A stretch of 64,000 nucleotides of DNA from Cellvibrionales bacterium (GCA_024639455.1 JAHEIH010000005.1:1-64000); one strand, 5' to 3'. Positions 47,994 to 63,200 are shown, numbered from the stretch's first letter. Translations and numbers: made by a program. The notes: generated from the letters alone by a model not told the origin.

Positions 47994-48968
47994 TTAACTA
48001 AAGGTTGATTCGCGATTCAAACCCTGGCGTTCGATGATACCGCGGAGACGTTTCAAAGCTTCCACTTGGATTTGACGAACACGCTCACGGGTCAAGCCAA
48101 TTTCATGGCCAACCTCTTCTAACGTATTGGCCTCATGACCGCGCAAACCAAATCGACGCACGATAACATCACGCTGCTTCTCTGATAGCTCATCCAACCA
48201 CTGCAAAATCGAATCACCCATATTGCTATCTTGCAGCAGTGACGCTGGGTCACTGTCGTAGTGATCGGCAACAGTATCAACCACTGGGCGCTCGCTATCC
48301 ATCATCGAGGGAATATCCAGTGAGGTCACGCGCTCATTGAGGCGCATCATGCGTTCGACATCAGCGACTGGTTTACCGACTTTTTCGGCAATGTCTTCAC
48401 ATGTGGGTTCGTGGTCGAGGGTCTGCATCAACTCACGCGAGGCGCGCAGGTAAACATTTAATTCTTTCACTACGTGGATCGGTAAGCGAATAGTGCGCGT
48501 TTGATTCATCAAGGCACGTTCAATAGACTGACGAATCCACCAAGTAGCATAGGTTGAAAAACGGAAACCACGCTCGGGATCAAATTTTTCAACCGCGCGA
48601 ATCAATCCCAGGTTCCCCTCTTCTACAAGATCTAAAAGCGTTAAGCCACGGTTAGTATAGCGGCGAGAAATCTTTACCACTAAACGCAGGTTGCTCTCGA
48701 TCATACGCTTGCGAGCAGCTTCATCACCCTTGAGGGCACGACGCGAAAAGTAGACTTCCTCTTCTGCAGTAAGCAGTGGAGAAGCACCAATTTCACCTAG
48801 GTAAAGTTGGGTAGCATCCATGCTTCGACTTGTGTCGCGCTCGAAGGTTAATACCTCGTCGGTGGTATCTTCTTCTGCTTCACTGTCGTTAGTCACCAGA
48901 GCATTTAAGGTTGCTACATCTACATTCGAATGAGTAGCATCGCCCTTATAACCTTTTGTATCGCTCAT
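47994..48968 (-). CDS. rpoS: RNA polymerase sigma factor RpoS
   Basis: Stationary-phase and general stress sigma factor, 324 residues. Region 1.2 is [20 protein letters not shown]. Region 2 has [33 protein letters not shown] and [27 protein letters not shown] opens region 3. Region 4 has [12 protein letters not shown] and the [22 protein letters not shown]. The helix-turn-helix and RpoS-like short N-terminus distinguish it from RpoD. AGAGGA lies upstream of the ATG. nlpD is the next gene upstream. Confidence 0.97.
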   Translation of the reverse strand: MSDTKGYKGDATHSNVDVATLNALVTNDSEAEEDTTDEVLTFERDTSRSMDATQLYLGEIGASPLLTAEEEVYFSRRALKGDEAARKRMIESNLRLVVKISRRYTNRGLTLLDLVEEGNLGLIRAVEKFDPERGFRFSTYATWWIRQSIERALMNQTRTIRLPIHVVKELNVYLRASRELMQTLDHEPTCEDIAEKVGKPVADVERMMRLNERVTSLDIPSMMDSERPVVDTVADHYDSDPASLLQDSNMGDSILQWLDELSEKQRDVIVRRFGLRGHEANTLEEVGHEIGLTRERVRQIQVEALKRLRGIIERQGLNRESTFS

Positions 48969-49145
48969 GACATAAATTCCTCTTATAGGTTATATTAAGA
49001 GCCACTATATATCTTTTGGTATAAAAAAAATACAAAACACTTAAATTTAGTTATTAGAAGGAAAGGCATCTTTTATAACTTTATTGCATAAGCAAGGTGG
49101 TTAGTGGCCTACAAGACCATAATAAGGGGCTTATCAAGTCAAAGA

Positions 49146-49161
49146 TGTGACATTAATCACA
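49146..49161. promoter_or_regulatory. CRP/Vfr-type binding site upstream of rpoS
   Basis: TGTGA-N6-TCACA, a perfect match to both half-sites of the CRP consensus with the correct 6-bp spacer, lies 10 bp past the nlpD stop and 178 bp upstream of the rpoS ATG. A TTGACT a few bases downstream on the minus strand could be a -35. Cyclic-AMP control of rpoS is known in E. coli and Pseudomonas relatives; here it is inferred. Confidence 0.65.
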
Positions 49162-49171
49162 AAAATAGCGA

Positions 49172-49918
49172 TTAGGGTTTTTTAAGAAGCCCCATCGGGT
49201 CAATCGGCTGGCCGTCACGGCGGATTTCGAAGTGGAGCTTAGGGGACGGTGACGAAGTACTGCCTAGATTGGCAATATGCTGCTTCGCTTTCACGCCTTG
49301 CCCCTCTTTGACAAGCAACTTGTCGTTGTGCGCATAAGCGGAGAGATACTGGGCATCGTGTTTAATAATCAATAAATTGCCATATCCCGGCAAACTGGAA
49401 CCAGCATAGACCACCGTACCCGCGCGTGACGCCAACACTGGCGTACCGCGAGGTGCCACCAGATCGATTCCCTTATTACTGGCACTCCCCACCTTGAAAC
49501 GCGCACTGACCCTACCCGCTTGTCTCAACGGCCAATACCATAAGCTATCCCGATGCACCACGGCACTTGTTTGCGGCTTACTGGGTTTGGCTACTTTAGG
49601 CACAGACACTTTCGCCACTGACTTGCCAGAGGAAGCTTTCCGCGGAGGTTTCGCAGCTTCGGGCTTAGGCGCCCCCTTCAATTTCAAGCGCTGATCGATA
49701 TATATCGTATAGGGTGACTTAATACCGTTTATAGCGGCGAGTTTTTCCACCGTGGTGCCGTAGCGAAAGGCGATGGAAAACAGCGTATCGCCACGCGCAA
49801 CGCGATGGCTATCCGGGGCAGTTTCAGGGGATTGATAGCGATCTGAAACAGGCGCTGGCCCCTGGCTAGAACAAGCCAGGAGACTAAACACCACGAGTAC
49901 AGCTAGGCAAAATCGCAT
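49172..49918 (-). CDS. nlpD: NlpD-like lipoprotein, LysM plus degenerate LytM
   Basis: Activator of a cell-division amidase. The 248 residues carry a lipoprotein signal (MRFCLAVLVVFSLLAC, lipidated Cys16), a LysM domain (HRVARGDTLFSIAFRYGTT, about 39-83), a basic Lys/Pro linker, and a C-terminal LytM/M23 domain. Key zinc ligands are replaced: SNKGIDLVAP lacks the His of HxGxD, and KLHFEIRRDG lacks the first His of HxH. That fits a non-catalytic EnvC/NlpD-type activator. The ATG at 49918 gives the signal peptide. Linked to rpoS as in most gammaproteobacteria. Confidence 0.92.
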   Translation of the reverse strand: MRFCLAVLVVFSLLACSSQGPAPVSDRYQSPETAPDSHRVARGDTLFSIAFRYGTTVEKLAAINGIKSPYTIYIDQRLKLKGAPKPEAAKPPRKASSGKSVAKVSVPKVAKPSKPQTSAVVHRDSLWYWPLRQAGRVSARFKVGSASNKGIDLVAPRGTPVLASRAGTVVYAGSSLPGYGNLLIIKHDAQYLSAYAHNDKLLVKEGQGVKAKQHIANLGSTSSPSPKLHFEIRRDGQPIDPMGLLKKP

Positions 49919-49937
49919 AGCGCTGTGCAAGACCCTC

Positions 49938-50876
49938 TTATATCCGCCAACGACGCTCTAATTGATAGACTAGCACAGCGCCAAGGATAAGTAGTGCCGT
50001 GCTCGCTAGAACCTGAGGCTCTCTGCCAGACATGGCTAAATAGGTCTCGGGCAACACGCGCTGCGCGTTTACCATGGCAGCCTTCATCGATGCTCCTTCG
50101 ACCACAGGCACCACCTGCCAAGGCCATACCAACAGCAACGAACCCAATAAGAATCCAGACAAAATAGCCAATGCCGCTTCCTTGTAGCGGTCATACAGCC
50201 AATGCAGTACCTTTGAGAACACCATGAGGCCAGATATTGCGCCAGCGACAAACGTCAGCAGAAACATCACATCCACCGCTTTGACGGCGTTTAGTACCGG
50301 TGCGTACATACCCACCAGCAACAAGATAAAACTGCCAGAAATTCCAGGCAAAATCATCGCGCAGCTAGCGAACATACCAGAGAAGAACACGATTGGCAGT
50401 GACACCTGTAACGCCTCGGGGCGCCAAAAAGCTATCGCCAAAGCCGCTACCAAACCCACCGCAAACTGAACACTGTTGTGCTTACGCCAATGACCGACCT
50501 GGCGAGCTAACATGGGCACTGAAAGCGCGATCAAACCGCAAAAAAAGGACCAAACCAGATGGGGCGATGACTCAAGCCACGTGGCGATTAAGCGTGCTAG
50601 CAAGGCGATACTAGTGACTACCCCGGAGATAAGCACCACCAAAAAAGTTCCGTCGACATGCTGCCAGAAGGCCGCTTTGCCGCTGCGGCGCCAAATCATC
50701 AAGGCTTTAGGATTACAGCTTGCGAGTGCCCCTAACAGGCGTTCGTATATACCGCTAATAAAAGCGATGGTGCCACCTGAAACGCCTGGCACAACATCGG
50801 CTGCCCCCATGGCTAGACCGCGAAAAAAAATCCCCCACAAGCTCTGTTGGCCGCCGGGTGTCTGTCCTTCTGACAC
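49938..50876 (-). CDS. DUF368 polyprenyl-phosphate transporter family protein
   Basis: A 312-residue inner-membrane protein with about eight to nine hydrophobic segments. The DUF368 signatures are GAADVVPGVSGGTIAFISGIYERL (shown as ADVVPGVSGGTIAF and FISGIYERL) near the N-terminus and the inverted repeat copy MILPGISGSFILLLVGMY near 175. Members of this family (PopT) have been reported to return undecaprenyl phosphate across the membrane for cell-wall recycling. The start is GTG at 50876, sharing a base with the pcm stop (TAGTG), with AGGAG 10 nt upstream. Confidence 0.88.
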   Translation of the reverse strand: MSEGQTPGGQQSLWGIFFRGLAMGAADVVPGVSGGTIAFISGIYERLLGALASCNPKALMIWRRSGKAAFWQHVDGTFLVVLISGVVTSIALLARLIATWLESSPHLVWSFFCGLIALSVPMLARQVGHWRKHNSVQFAVGLVAALAIAFWRPEALQVSLPIVFFSGMFASCAMILPGISGSFILLLVGMYAPVLNAVKAVDVMFLLTFVAGAISGLMVFSKVLHWLYDRYKEAALAILSGFLLGSLLLVWPWQVVPVVEGASMKAAMVNAQRVLPETYLAMSGREPQVLASTALLILGAVLVYQLERRWRI

Positions 50877-51538
50877 TATGCAATAACTCCTTTTAGTAAC
50901 GGTACAAAATTGACCGCCTCAACAATCTGCTCACTGAATCCACCCTCGTGACGATCGACCACCACTAACTGCTGACGGACACCTCCCACTGGAATGACCA
51001 AGCGGCCACCGACCGCCAGTTGCTCGAGGAGCTCAGGGGGAAGCACTTCTGGCGCCGCGGCAGACAAAATCGCATCAAAAGGCCCCTTTTCTGGCCAGCC
51101 AAAACCGCCGTCGGCGTGCTTGAAATAAACATTGCGAAAACCCAATTCACGCAAGCGAATTTTAGCCTTATCCTGCAATGGACGAATACGCTCTACAGAG
51201 AATACTCGCTCGGCAAAAGGCGCTAGAATGGCGGTTTGATAGCCAGAGCCCGTTCCCACCTCTAACACCCTTTTTAACGAGGTCTTACCATTGAGCAGCA
51301 GTTCGGTCATACGGGCAACGATATAAGGCTGAGAAAGCGTTTGATTGTGTCCTATGGGGAGGGCTGTATCCTCGTAGGCTCTGTGGGCGAGTGCTTCATC
51401 TAGAAACAGATGGCGCGGCGTCGCCCGCACCACATCGAGTACATGCATATCGCGGATTCCCTGCTCCATCAAACGCGTAATCAATCTCTGACGCGTCCGC
51501 ATCGACGTCATGCCAATGCCGCTAAGACTAGTCTGCAC
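50876..51538 (-). CDS. pcm: Protein-L-isoaspartate O-methyltransferase
   Basis: Repairs isoaspartyl damage in proteins using SAM. The Rossmann motif is [15 protein letters not shown]. The family block [21 protein letters not shown] is present (cited as [10 protein letters not shown] and [12 protein letters not shown]), as is the C-terminal RLVIPVGG. The GTG at 51538 is chosen because GGAG lies 8 nt upstream and it overlaps the truD end, giving 220 residues. An ATG at 51511 ([14 protein letters not shown]) also fits the family N-terminus but has a weak SD. surE, usually between truD and pcm, is absent. Confidence 0.93.
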   Translation of the reverse strand: MQTSLSGIGMTSMRTRQRLITRLMEQGIRDMHVLDVVRATPRHLFLDEALAHRAYEDTALPIGHNQTLSQPYIVARMTELLLNGKTSLKRVLEVGTGSGYQTAILAPFAERVFSVERIRPLQDKAKIRLRELGFRNVYFKHADGGFGWPEKGPFDAILSAAAPEVLPPELLEQLAVGGRLVIPVGGVRQQLVVVDRHEGGFSEQIVEAVNFVPLLKGVIA

Positions 51539-52544
51539 CGCTATTACTCCACTCAAAACATTCTCTCAATAGCGCCGTAGCATAGCTGCCACGGCCCAAA
51601 CTAAAACTGACAACCAGGTCGTCACCATTCTCGCGCCACGCCATGTCGCTTGGAACGTCTCTAACGGCCCTGTATTCCATTGACAATCCGGCCGTCTCAA
51701 GCCCTTGGCACAAGGTATCAAAACGCTTCGCCAACACCTGAGATGCATCGTTTAAAGGCGCCTTTGTGCGTCCCCACATAGGCAGTGCGGGGTGGATATC
51801 CCCCGCCGCGATCCTCGCCGCTAGATCCGCTTCACCGCTGGCCACAAATTGGCTTGCACTACCCGCTAAGAAATAGTGCCCTAGAGGATCCGCCTGCAAC
51901 CATTGCGCGCTCTGAAGACGCTGCGACAACAGGTGGTTATACAACCAACTGCGCGCAGCGCTCAAATAGTGACTGCGCTGTTGCCGCTTGACGCGCCCAC
52001 CGGCAAACATACGCTCAGCAGCGGGAAGATTATTGCCCTGCCGACCAAAGCGTTGATCACCAAAATAATTAGGAAAGCCCTGTATTTTTATTTCGTCGAG
52101 CTGTTGCAGGAGCTTACCACGATCTCCCTCGCAGTGACGCAATCGAATCTCAAAATGATTACTTTTATGCACGCCGCGTTTTAATTTGCGAAGATGCCTT
52201 GAGACCGACAAAATTGTCAGCGCATCACTCTGCAGCTCTTGCCAGTCAGGCTCAGCATTCGGGTGAACAGCGACACTAAACCACTGCCGGGTAATGGCCT
52301 GGCGATCTTTAAGCCCTGAATACCCCACTGCGACCTGTGGCACACCGGCGTGCTTTGCCAAGACATCTGCCACCCAAGTGGTATTACTGCCACGCTTCTC
52401 CACCCACAAGAACACATGTTCACCACTGCCCTCTGGCTCAAAACCAAGGTTTTCAGTAACAATAAAATCTTCGCAGTCGCGCTTAAACTCAGCCCTATTG
52501 CTCGGCCCGCCATGGGCATAAACCCAATCTAGGGAATAGCTCAT
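51528..52544 (-). CDS. truD: tRNA pseudouridine(13) synthase TruD
   Basis: Makes pseudouridine 13 in tRNA-Glu. The ATG at 52544 overlaps the ispF stop (ATGA) and gives 338 residues. The catalytic Asp is in [17 protein letters not shown] near 80, with [14 protein letters not shown] near 130, NYFGDQRFG and the C-terminal [16 protein letters not shown]. The frame extends 18 codons upstream into ispF without similarity. Confidence 0.95.
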   Translation of the reverse strand: MSYSLDWVYAHGGPSNRAEFKRDCEDFIVTENLGFEPEGSGEHVFLWVEKRGSNTTWVADVLAKHAGVPQVAVGYSGLKDRQAITRQWFSVAVHPNAEPDWQELQSDALTILSVSRHLRKLKRGVHKSNHFEIRLRHCEGDRGKLLQQLDEIKIQGFPNYFGDQRFGRQGNNLPAAERMFAGGRVKRQQRSHYLSAARSWLYNHLLSQRLQSAQWLQADPLGHYFLAGSASQFVASGEADLAARIAAGDIHPALPMWGRTKAPLNDASQVLAKRFDTLCQGLETAGLSMEYRAVRDVPSDMAWRENGDDLVVSFSLGRGSYATALLRECFEWSNSGAD

Positions 52545-53014
52545 CGCGCCCCCAGTAAAGCTACTGCATGGACGGCAATACCCTCTTCGCGCCCGCAAAA
52601 CCCTAGTGTTTCAGTGGTGGTTGCCTTTACATTAACCGCATCCAACGCCACGCCTAAATCCGCTGCGATATGCTCTCGCATCGCTACAATGTGCGGCGCC
52701 ATCTTGGGCGCCTGGGCAATAATAGTCGTGTCGACATTGATCACGTACCAGCCATGTTCTGCAATCAAGCTAACCACGTGCCGCAGCAGATCGCGACTGT
52801 CTGCCCCTTTGTAGGCGGGGTCGGTGTCTGGAAAGTGCTTGCCGATATCCCCTAGAGCGCAAGCACCTAATAAGGCATCGCACAGAGCATGTAACAGTAC
52901 ATCGCCATCTGAGTGGGCAATAAAGCCGCTGTGGTGGGGAATGGTCACACCGCCAACGGCAATATGGCTACCCTCACCAAAGCGGTGCACATCATAACCG
53001 TGCCCTATACGCAT
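52541..53014 (-). CDS. ispF: 2-C-methyl-D-erythritol 2,4-cyclodiphosphate synthase
   Basis: MEP isoprenoid pathway enzyme. The 157 residues contain the metal ligands in [10 protein letters not shown] (Asp8, His10) and [17 protein letters not shown] (His42 region). [19 protein letters not shown] and [18 protein letters not shown] complete the active site. The ATG overlaps the ispD 3' end by 10 nt. Confidence 0.97.
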   Translation of the reverse strand: MRIGHGYDVHRFGEGSHIAVGGVTIPHHSGFIAHSDGDVLLHALCDALLGACALGDIGKHFPDTDPAYKGADSRDLLRHVVSLIAEHGWYVINVDTTIIAQAPKMAPHIVAMREHIAADLGVALDAVNVKATTTETLGFCGREEGIAVHAVALLGAR

Positions 53015-53715
53015 GATGAAACCTTCTCTTGTAAGTAAAAGCTGGCCAATGCCAGATCATCGGGATGAGTAATTTTAATATTTCGACGCGAGCCATTCAC
53101 CAAGCGAGGACGCCTACCCATGCACTCAAACACGGAGGCTTCATCGGTCACTAACCAGCCATGCTCCAAGGCGTGGGCATAGCCTTCTCGCAATTCATGT
53201 AAACCAAAACACTGCGGCGTTTGTGCTAGGTAGACCAAGCGACGATCAAGGGTGTGTTCAATACACCCGCTGCCGTCGCTATGCTTAACGGTTTCTACCA
53301 CAGTTTGAGCGAGAATTGCTCCACAATCACCTGGCTGAAGGGCATCAATCAATCGGTTGAGGTCTGTTTGGCTAAGGCAGGGTCTAGCCGCGTCGTGCAC
53401 CAACACCCAATCTTTTTCATCCGCCTCCGCAGACAAAGCCACGAGGCCGGCATGCACTGAAGCAGCGCGCTCGATTCCACCTAACACAGTGCGTAACTTG
53501 GGATGTTTGGCAACGGACAAGCGGTAAAATTGTTGATCATCTTCGGCGACGGCTACTACCACACCCTTGACTAAGGGGTGTTCTAAGAGCGGCCGCAGGG
53601 CGTATTCAATGACCGTGGCGTCCAGCAGTGGCAAATATTGTTTGGGGAGGCTAGCTCTCATACGACTACCAATACCCGCCGCAGGCACAACCGCCCAAAA
53701 ATTCGGCGCTGACAT
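53005..53715 (-). CDS. ispD: 2-C-methyl-D-erythritol 4-phosphate cytidylyltransferase
   Basis: Adds CMP to MEP in isoprenoid synthesis. The 236 residues show the nucleotidyltransferase N-terminus [32 protein letters not shown] near 108, and [11 protein letters not shown] near 190. The ATG shares one base with the ftsB stop (TAATG). ispD and ispF supply precursors for undecaprenyl carriers and quinones. Confidence 0.97.
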   Translation of the reverse strand: MSAPNFWAVVPAAGIGSRMRASLPKQYLPLLDATVIEYALRPLLEHPLVKGVVVAVAEDDQQFYRLSVAKHPKLRTVLGGIERAASVHAGLVALSAEADEKDWVLVHDAARPCLSQTDLNRLIDALQPGDCGAILAQTVVETVKHSDGSGCIEHTLDRRLVYLAQTPQCFGLHELREGYAHALEHGWLVTDEASVFECMGRRPRLVNGSRRNIKITHPDDLALASFYLQEKVSSCV

Positions 53716-53993
53716 TAGGGCTGATCCTCACCAAGTAAATAGAGAGTTTCACCCTTCTTGATCATCCCTAACTGGCGTCGGGCGCGCTCTTCCACGGCTT
53801 CAAGACTGGACTTAAGTGCCGTGACTTCACGCGCGAGCTGCTCGTTTTCATGGTGGAGATCACGGTTGATACGCTGCTGTTCGACGATTTGCCGCTGCAG
53901 CGCCGTGACGTTGGCATAACTGCCTGGTCCGACCCAAAAGTTGTACTGCAGCAAGAGCAACAGTACAACGAGGATGGCAGTCAGCCAACGCAT
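53715..53993 (-). CDS. ftsB: Cell division protein FtsB
   Basis: A 92-residue single-pass protein: a TM segment (WLTAILVVLLLLLQYNFWVG, residues 3-22) at the N-terminus, then a coiled coil (LQRQIVEQQRINRDL ... NEQLAREVTALKSSLE), and the conserved end ARRQLGMIKKGETLYLL. With FtsL and FtsQ it recruits septal wall synthesis. It lies 8 nt after eno, the usual eno-ftsB-ispD order. Confidence 0.95.
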   Translation of the reverse strand: MRWLTAILVVLLLLLQYNFWVGPGSYANVTALQRQIVEQQRINRDLHHENEQLAREVTALKSSLEAVEERARRQLGMIKKGETLYLLGEDQP

Positions 53994-54001
53994 CGTGTCG
54001 G

Positions 54002-55303
<1,302 letters not shown>

Positions 55304-55311
55304 TTAGTCTC

Positions 55312-57863
<2,552 letters not shown>

Positions 57864-57912
57864 CTATATCAGATGGGGGATCAGTATACCAGTATGGTTG
57901 CTTCGACTCTAG

Positions 57913-59238
57913 CTAGAATTGCGTTTGCTTGGAAAGAATTTGTGACTGCCAAACCAGCCGCCAACCCATCGCACTATCTTTGCCACGGCAGGACTCATCA
58001 ACAGCGATATCCACTGCGCACAAAAGGACATCGTCACTCCACAACAGCGGTGTAGACTGGCGCTGCCACTGCGGCACATTGTGTTCTTTAAACAGCGTTT
58101 TCAATGACTTGGTTATACCGCGGCCGACGGGGCGCAGTGCCTCACCACCCTGGCGAAACGCCACCTCAACCCGTTTAGGAAAGCACCAACCACCTCGTTC
58201 GGGCAGAGCCACAAGAACACCGTAGGGTGTTTGCAGGGGACATTGAAAATCCCATACGACGGACCAATCGCTGGCTAACTCCACCACCGGCAGCAAGGCC
58301 AATGTTTGGCGACTTCTAACAATTCGCCAATCCCCAAGCATGAGCTGCGGGCTCGAATCGTTTTTGGCGTGCAAGACAGACTGCTGAAGTTGTTGCAGCG
58401 CAGACCGAGCAAGAGGCTGACCGGTGTGGTGCTGGCACCAGTGCCGGAGCACATTACGCTGGCGAACCTCATCAAGGGCTAACAAGGACGCCAAAGGTAA
58501 CGTCGGATCATGTAACGCTGCATCTTGAGCGGCCATGGCACGCTGCAAATAATCTGCTTCGACCATCGCTTCAACACTAGCTGCCATGCCGCTGTAAAGC
58601 TGAGGAAAACGCTGCTGCAGCAACGGCGCGATCTCGGCGCGTAAAAAATTACGATCGAACGCCTGGTCGATATTACTGTCGTCCTCCACCCAGCGCAGAT
58701 CGAAATGCTCGGCGTACTGAAGTAATTGAGCGCGCCTCACTTGCAACAACGGGCGCCACACCTGCCCCGCCCCCAACGAACGTCTGGAGGGAATACCGCG
58801 CATGCCGGCGGGGCCGCTACCACGCAGCAGATGCAACATGAGGGTTTCCAGTTGATCGTCGCCATGGTGCCCCTGCAGCAGCAGCGCCTGCGTGGGCAAA
58901 AGCTGCTCAAAAGCAGCATATCGCGCACGCCGTGCGGCGGCCTCAAGGCCATCACCGCTCTCCGTTACATCAACACACTGCGACTCAAACCCGCAGCGCC
59001 AGTCGGCGCAGGTGGCTCGACAGTGTTCAAGCCACGCATCAGCATGTACAGACAGGCCATGATGGATGTGCAGGGCGGTAACACGATGTCGCGGTATCGT
59101 CTGACAGATGAGGTGGAGTAAACAGGTGGAGTCTAAACCGCCGCTATAGGCGACAAATATGGGGGCTTCTTGGAGGGAAGCTAGCTGCGCCCGAATGGGA
59201 CGCAGCCAAGAAAAATCGACGTCGCGTAATGACGTCAC
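57913..59238 (-). CDS. tilS: tRNA(Ile)-lysidine synthase
   Basis: Modifies C34 of the tRNA-Ile that reads AUA. The 441 residues show the PP-loop VAYSGGLDSTCLLHL near residue 30, LQGHHGDDQLETLMLHLLRG near 130, RPLLQVRRAQLLQYA, and WVEDDSNIDQAFDRNFLR near 195. The C-terminal TilS domain contains RPVGRGITKSLKTLF. It begins 5 nt after accA. Confidence 0.95.
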   Translation of the reverse strand: MTSLRDVDFSWLRPIRAQLASLQEAPIFVAYSGGLDSTCLLHLICQTIPRHRVTALHIHHGLSVHADAWLEHCRATCADWRCGFESQCVDVTESGDGLEAAARRARYAAFEQLLPTQALLLQGHHGDDQLETLMLHLLRGSGPAGMRGIPSRRSLGAGQVWRPLLQVRRAQLLQYAEHFDLRWVEDDSNIDQAFDRNFLRAEIAPLLQQRFPQLYSGMAASVEAMVEADYLQRAMAAQDAALHDPTLPLASLLALDEVRQRNVLRHWCQHHTGQPLARSALQQLQQSVLHAKNDSSPQLMLGDWRIVRSRQTLALLPVVELASDWSVVWDFQCPLQTPYGVLVALPERGGWCFPKRVEVAFRQGGEALRPVGRGITKSLKTLFKEHNVPQWQRQSTPLLWSDDVLLCAVDIAVDESCRGKDSAMGWRLVWQSQILSKQTQF

Positions 59239-59243
59239 GGTGA

Positions 59244-60194
59244 CTAGTCGTTGCCGTACGACATCAAACGGTCGTAGCGACGCGCCAACAATTCGCTCTC
59301 AGGCATACCGTCAAGCACAGCCAACTGCTCCACCAAGTGGGCTTTGATATTGGCCGCCATGGTGTCCATGTCGCGGTGCGCACCACCCAGTGGCTCGTCA
59401 ATACTGGCATCGACAATACCGAGCTTAATCAACGAATCCGATGTCAGACCCATCGCTTCGGCGGCTTCGGGAGCCTTCTCAGACGTCTTCCAAATAATGT
59501 TGGCGCAACCTTCTGGCGAAATCACGAAGTACGTCGAATACTGCAGCATGGCAATGTGGTCGGCCACACCGATACCCAGTGCACCGCCAGAACTACCCTC
59601 ACCTATCACGGTAGCGAGAATGGGGGTTTTCAGTCGCGACATCACCGCCAAGTTTTGGGCGATAGCTTCTGAAATGCCGCGTTCTTCTGAATCAATGCCG
59701 GGATAGGCCCCTGGCGTGTCGATAAACGACAACACCGGCAACTTGAAGCGCTCCGCCATTTCCATCAAACGCAGCGCTTTGCGGTAACCTTCAGGCTTGG
59801 GCATACCGAAGTTGCGTTTGACCTTTTCTTTTACTGAACGGCCTTTTTCCTGACCAATAACCATGACAGGCTTGCCGTCGAGACGGGCGATGCCACCCAC
59901 CATCGACTTGTCGTCAGCAAAACGACGATCGCCGTGCAACTCATCAAACTCGTCAAAAATACGGGGAATGTAATCCAGGGTGTAAGGGCGCATGGGGTGA
60001 CGCGCCACTCGAACGATGTCCCAAGCCGACAGGTCCGAGTAGATTTTCTTGGTGAGTTTCTTGCTCTTATCGCGCAGGTTGGCAATTTCTTCGGTTATGT
60101 TGAGATCGTTGTTGCTGCCTACGGCTTGCAACTCTTCGATTTTTACCAACAAATCGGCAATTGGCTGCTCGAAATCAAGATAATTAGGGTTCAT
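59244..60194 (-). CDS. accA: Acetyl-CoA carboxylase carboxyltransferase subunit alpha
   Basis: Half of the carboxyltransferase that makes malonyl-CoA. The ATG at 60194 ([19 protein letters not shown]) has AGGA 6 nt upstream and gives 316 residues. An upstream in-frame ATG at 60224 is not conserved. Motifs include [24 protein letters not shown], and the oxyanion region [15 protein letters not shown]. Downstream of dnaE as in E. coli. Confidence 0.97.
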   Translation of the reverse strand: MNPNYLDFEQPIADLLVKIEELQAVGSNNDLNITEEIANLRDKSKKLTKKIYSDLSAWDIVRVARHPMRPYTLDYIPRIFDEFDELHGDRRFADDKSMVGGIARLDGKPVMVIGQEKGRSVKEKVKRNFGMPKPEGYRKALRLMEMAERFKLPVLSFIDTPGAYPGIDSEERGISEAIAQNLAVMSRLKTPILATVIGEGSSGGALGIGVADHIAMLQYSTYFVISPEGCANIIWKTSEKAPEAAEAMGLTSDSLIKLGIVDASIDEPLGGAHRDMDTMAANIKAHLVEQLAVLDGMPESELLARRYDRLMSYGND

Positions 60195-60280
60195 AACTTT
60201 CCTAGCTATTTCATTTGTGCGCATTGTACACCAACTCTAAACCAACAACACCTCGCGATGCGATCAATCTTAGCGGCACA

Positions 60281-63200
60281 CTAGCGCGCGTAATTCAAAA
60301 ATACGTTGTCTTTGCCCAGTAACTGCCGCAGGGTTTGCATCACATCATCGTCGGGCGCTAGACGGCGACCATTGCCGAGCATTAATTTCGCTTGAGCACC
60401 ATCGCCTTGGTATTCGATAACCACAGGGCAGCCGCCACTGCGGTTATTAGCCAGCATAGTATCCAAGGTAGCGGCCAGCCCGGTGGCAAAGTGGTGCTGA
60501 CGCGCCTTGATCACCAGGGCTTTAGCGTAGTGACTTCGCGCCTCGCCAATGCCATATACTTCGCGGACGTTCATTTGCATGCCACCGCTATAGTGATCAA
60601 CACGCACGCCGCCGGACACCACCACCACGGTGTCTTTTTGCAAGGCCTCACGGTACTGGTCAAACACCTCGCCAAACAACGATACCTCGATACGGCCAGA
60701 CCGATCGTCTAACAGCACCCTTGCCACGGTATCACCCGCGCGGGTTTTATTGGTGCGCACATCAATGATCAAACCGGCCACGAGTTGCTCTTCCCGCTTG
60801 GGTTGGATATCGCAAATACGGGTCTTGGCGAACTGACGAATTTCTCGTTCGTACTCGTCAATCGGGTGACCGGTGACGTACAGACCAAGGGTTTCTTTTT
60901 CACCCAGCAAGCGCTGCTTGTGTGACCACTCGTGAGCCATGCGAAAATCGTGATAGACATCCTCTTCCGCCGCGGCGTTAATCACCTCACCGAATAGGTC
61001 AGTCATCCCGCTAGCCTGATTGCGTGCCGACTGTTCGGCGGCAGCGACGGCCTCGGGCATCGCCGCAAAAACAACTTGTCTTGGCACACCAAGGCTATCA
61101 AAAGCGCCGGAGCGAATGAGCGCTTCCAAAGCGCGCTTATTAATTTTGCGAGCATCGGTACGACGGCAAAAATCGAAAAGGTCAGTAAAAGAACCACCCG
61201 ACTGACGCGCCTCGATGAGGTTCTGAATCGGCCCCTCACCCAGGCCCTTAATCGCTCCTAAACCGTAGACGATTTCACCGCTGTCGTTCACGGTGAACAT
61301 GTATTCACCTTCGTTGACATCCGGAAGCCGCAGCGGCAATTTCATCGCCCTACACTCTTCGATAAAGGTCACGATTTTGTCGGTATTCTGCAATTCTGAC
61401 GACATGGTCGCCGCCATGAATTCTGCTGGATAGCGCGCTTTTAAGTAAGCGGTCTGATACGAAACCAGCGCATAAGCCGCTGAGTGCGACTTATTGAAAC
61501 CGTATCCGGCGAATTTTTCCACCAGATCGAAAATCTTCATGGCCAGATCGGGATCAACGCCCTTGCCTTTGGCGCCATCTTCGAAAAACGAGCGTTGCTT
61601 GGCCATCTCTTCCGGTTTTTTCTTGCCCATCGCGCGGCGCAACAAATCCGCGCCACCCAGTGAATAACCCGCCAGGGTCTGGGCAATCTGCATCACCTGT
61701 TCTTGGTAAACAATAACGCCGTAGGTGGGCTTGAGAATGGGCTCTAGCCACTCGTGCTGGTAGTTAGCATCAGGGTAAGCTACTTCGGCGCGACCGTGCT
61801 TCCGGTTAACGAAGTCATCCACCATGCCCGAGTCCAATGGACCTGGGCGAAACAGCGCCACCAATGCAATCATATCTTCGAGGTTATCTGGCTGAAGACG
61901 CTTAATCAGGTCCTTCATACCGCGCGATTCCAACTGAAAAACGGCCGTCGTTTCGGCGCGCTTTAACATCGCGAAAGTGCGCTGATCGTCGAGGGGAATG
62001 CGCTCGATTTCAAAATCGAGCTGACTACCGTCGCCACGGGGGCGGTTGATCATCTTGACCGCCCAATCGATGATAGTCAGCGTGCGCAGACCCAAGAAGT
62101 CAAACTTCACCAGGCCGGCCTCTTCAACGTCGTTCTTATCGAACTGGGTCACCAGACCGGAACCCTCTTCATCGCAGTATAGGGCCGCAAAATCGGTCAA
62201 TCGTGAAGGCGCAATCACGACCCCCCCAGCGTGCTTACCAATACCTCGGGTGACACCCTCCAACTTAAGCGCCATCTCCCAAATCTCTTGCGCCTCATCA
62301 TCATTCTTGAGGAAATCGCGCAGGATCTCTTCTTGGTCGTAGGCCTTAGCGAGGGTCATACCGACTTCAAAGGGAATCATCTTTGATAGCTTGTCAGCCA
62401 AACCGTAGGATTTGCCTTGCACCCGCGCCACGTCGCGTACCACCGCCTTAGCCGCCATGGTGCCAAAAGTCACAATCTGTGACACCGCTTCGCGGCCGTA
62501 GTGATCGGCCACATAGCTGATCACCTTGTCGCGTTTTTCCATGCAGAAGTCGACATCAAAGTCGGGCATAGAAACACGCTCGGGGTTGAGGAAACGTTCG
62601 AACAGCAGGTCGTATTGCAGTGGATCTAGGTCAGTAATCTTTTGTGCATAGGCCACCAGTGAACCCGCGCCCGAACCACGCCCTGGCCCTACAGGAATCC
62701 CGTTGTCCTTGGCCCACTGGATGAAGTCCATCACAATGAGGAAGTAACCTGGGAACCCCATCTGAAGGATGATATCCAACTCAAAATCGAGTCGGTCTCG
62801 GTATTCTTTTTGAATCGCGGGGAAGGTATCGGCGCTGGTATCAAAAAGGAAATCCAAACGCTCGTTTAATCCCTCATGAGAAATTTTGCGAAAGAATACG
62901 CCCGTCTCAAGTTCTTTGGCATATTCCGGGGTCGATTCTTTGCCCTGCCATTTTTCGTGCAACACCTTGATGGTCTGCTGCTCAAGAATCTCGTAGCTAA
63001 TGTGCTCCTTGAAGAAAGGGTCATGGCGGAAATTCTCCGGCACAGGGAACTCTGGCAAATAGTACGTACCCAACTCAATATCAATCGAGCATCGCTTAGC
63101 AATTTCGACCGTATTGGCGATGGCGTCGGGGAGATCAGCGAATAGCTCGATCATCTCCTCAGGACTGCGCAGATACTGCTGTTCAGAATAGCGACGCTCA

